Shown piece by piece: positions 63,584 through 64,000 of a DNA stretch of 64,000 nucleotides. The stretch's first letter is position 1. Each line of letters starts with the position of its first letter. The notes below the pieces were generated by a model, which worked only from the letters and a program-made list of their open reading frames with translations, had not been told where the DNA came from and did no database searches. The stretch comes from Paenibacillus foliorum (GTDB taxonomy: Bacteria; Bacillota; Bacilli; Paenibacillales; NBRC-103111): contig NZ_WHOD01000009.1 of assembly GCF_013141765.1 (NCBI RefSeq), positions 62,001-126,000 of the forward strand. The letters run 5' to 3'. A program made the position numbers and the translations under genes.

Positions 63584-64000
63584 TCACATAAAACTTCCTG
63601 TTTGATAATAAGGATAATCCATAACTTGTTTAACCTTATTGGCTATTTCAGCATTCGTTAAAGATTCGACTACATAAAGTCCTAAATCAATCGATGTGGA
63701 TACTCCCCCGCCAGTAAAAACATTTCCATCCCTCACCACTCTCTCTTTAACCACCTCTGAACAATAAGGTACCAATAACTCGTAAGCGGATGGATTCGTC
63801 GTTGCCCTTTTTTCACTTAGAAATCCAGCTGCCCCCAAAAGTAAGGCACCCGTACAAACTGAAACTTTATATTTTACATCCTGAGCTGTTTGCAGCCAAG
63901 ATACGAAATCCTTATCATATTGTAATTGTCTTGTGGCCATTCCTCCTGGGATAAACAATAAATTATACGCTGATAAGTCGGGTCGAACATGATTTATTTT
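63584..64000 (-). CDS. DJ-1/PfpI-family protein, N-terminus cut by window
   Basis: The frame is open to the right edge, with LSAYNLLFIPGGMATRQL before the TTG that starts the in-window ORF, so the gene continues beyond 64000. The nucleophile elbow is VCTGALLLGAAGFL (Cys), and TGGGVSTSIDLGLYVV is the late family motif. Members act as glyoxalases, chaperones or amidotransferases, or as AraC-regulator sensor domains; this one ends without an HTH. Confidence 0.85.
   Translation of the reverse strand, partial: KINHVRPDLSAYNLLFIPGGMATRQLQYDKDFVSWLQTAQDVKYKVSVCTGALLLGAAGFLSEKRATTNPSAYELLVPYCSEVVKERVVRDGNVFTGGGVSTSIDLGLYVVESLTNAEIANKVKQVMDYPYYQTGSFM

Overview
The window looks like a chromosomal segment of a Paenibacillus-like member of the Bacillota. 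Evidence is the moderate GC content, strong AGGAGG-type ribosome binding sites, many GTG and TTG starts, family-2 (Firmicute) GalT, a tagaturonate epimerase (UxaE), AraC-type regulators, 7TMR-DISM and 5TMR-LYT signalling proteins, and a bacterial GlnRS, which bacilli such as B. subtilis lack. No rRNA, tRNA, phage, IS element or CRISPR array was seen. Both edges cut genes: a hybrid histidine kinase on the left and a DJ-1/PfpI protein on the right.

Layout. 1-2.8 kb: hybrid kinase end and a YueD-like short-chain reductase with a palindromic operator candidate. 2.9-6.5 kb: operon of circularly permuted ATP-grasp, alpha-E and transglutaminase-like proteins, an uncharacterised peptide ligase/protease type system. 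Its promoter carries two GlnR/TnrA-type boxes, and a 14-codon leader ORF overlaps the first start codon. 6.6-8.9 kb: unusual chemoreceptor. 9.2-14.1 kb: galK-galE-galT (Leloir pathway) with a divergent AraC regulator. 14.1-17.1 kb: divergent 7TMR-DISM kinase and OmpR-type regulator. 17.2-19.5 kb: RluF, a small hypothetical protein and an AraC regulator. 19.8-22.8 kb: uxaE-uxaC (hexuronate isomerisation). 22.8-23.3 kb: gene-free, hairpin-rich stretch. 23.3-27.2 kb: DinB, WYL regulator and a class A PBP with a GC-rich transpeptidase half. 27.5-31.5 kb: Lys/Asp-repeat exported protein, hypotheticals, deoxyinosine glycosylase and EamA transporter. 31.6-35.5 kb: GlgC with a trailing 24-aa ORF, DUF1003 protein and GH13 cyclomaltodextrinase-like enzyme. 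35.7-42.4 kb: CheR, a giant CHASE3-GAF hybrid kinase with three receivers, and a transmembrane chemoreceptor. 42.7-49.5 kb: membrane protein, methyltransferase, PQQ-type sugar dehydrogenase lipoprotein, Gly-rich lipoprotein, Dps, atypical kinase, small helical protein and M48 protease. 49.7-57.3 kb: diguanylate cyclase, cardiolipin synthase, a two-component system and an exported protein. 57.6-64 kb: LysM-3D wall protein, GlnRS, small ORF, DUF3995, XRE-cupin regulator, DoxX, DODA-type dioxygenase and partial PfpI.

Overall this is core chromosome with a strong signalling and carbohydrate theme (galactose, galacturonate/glucuronate, maltodextrin/glycogen). The best candidate for an under-described system is the ATP-grasp operon with apparent nitrogen control and leader-ORF coupling. 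All functional calls come from reading motifs; no database search was run.
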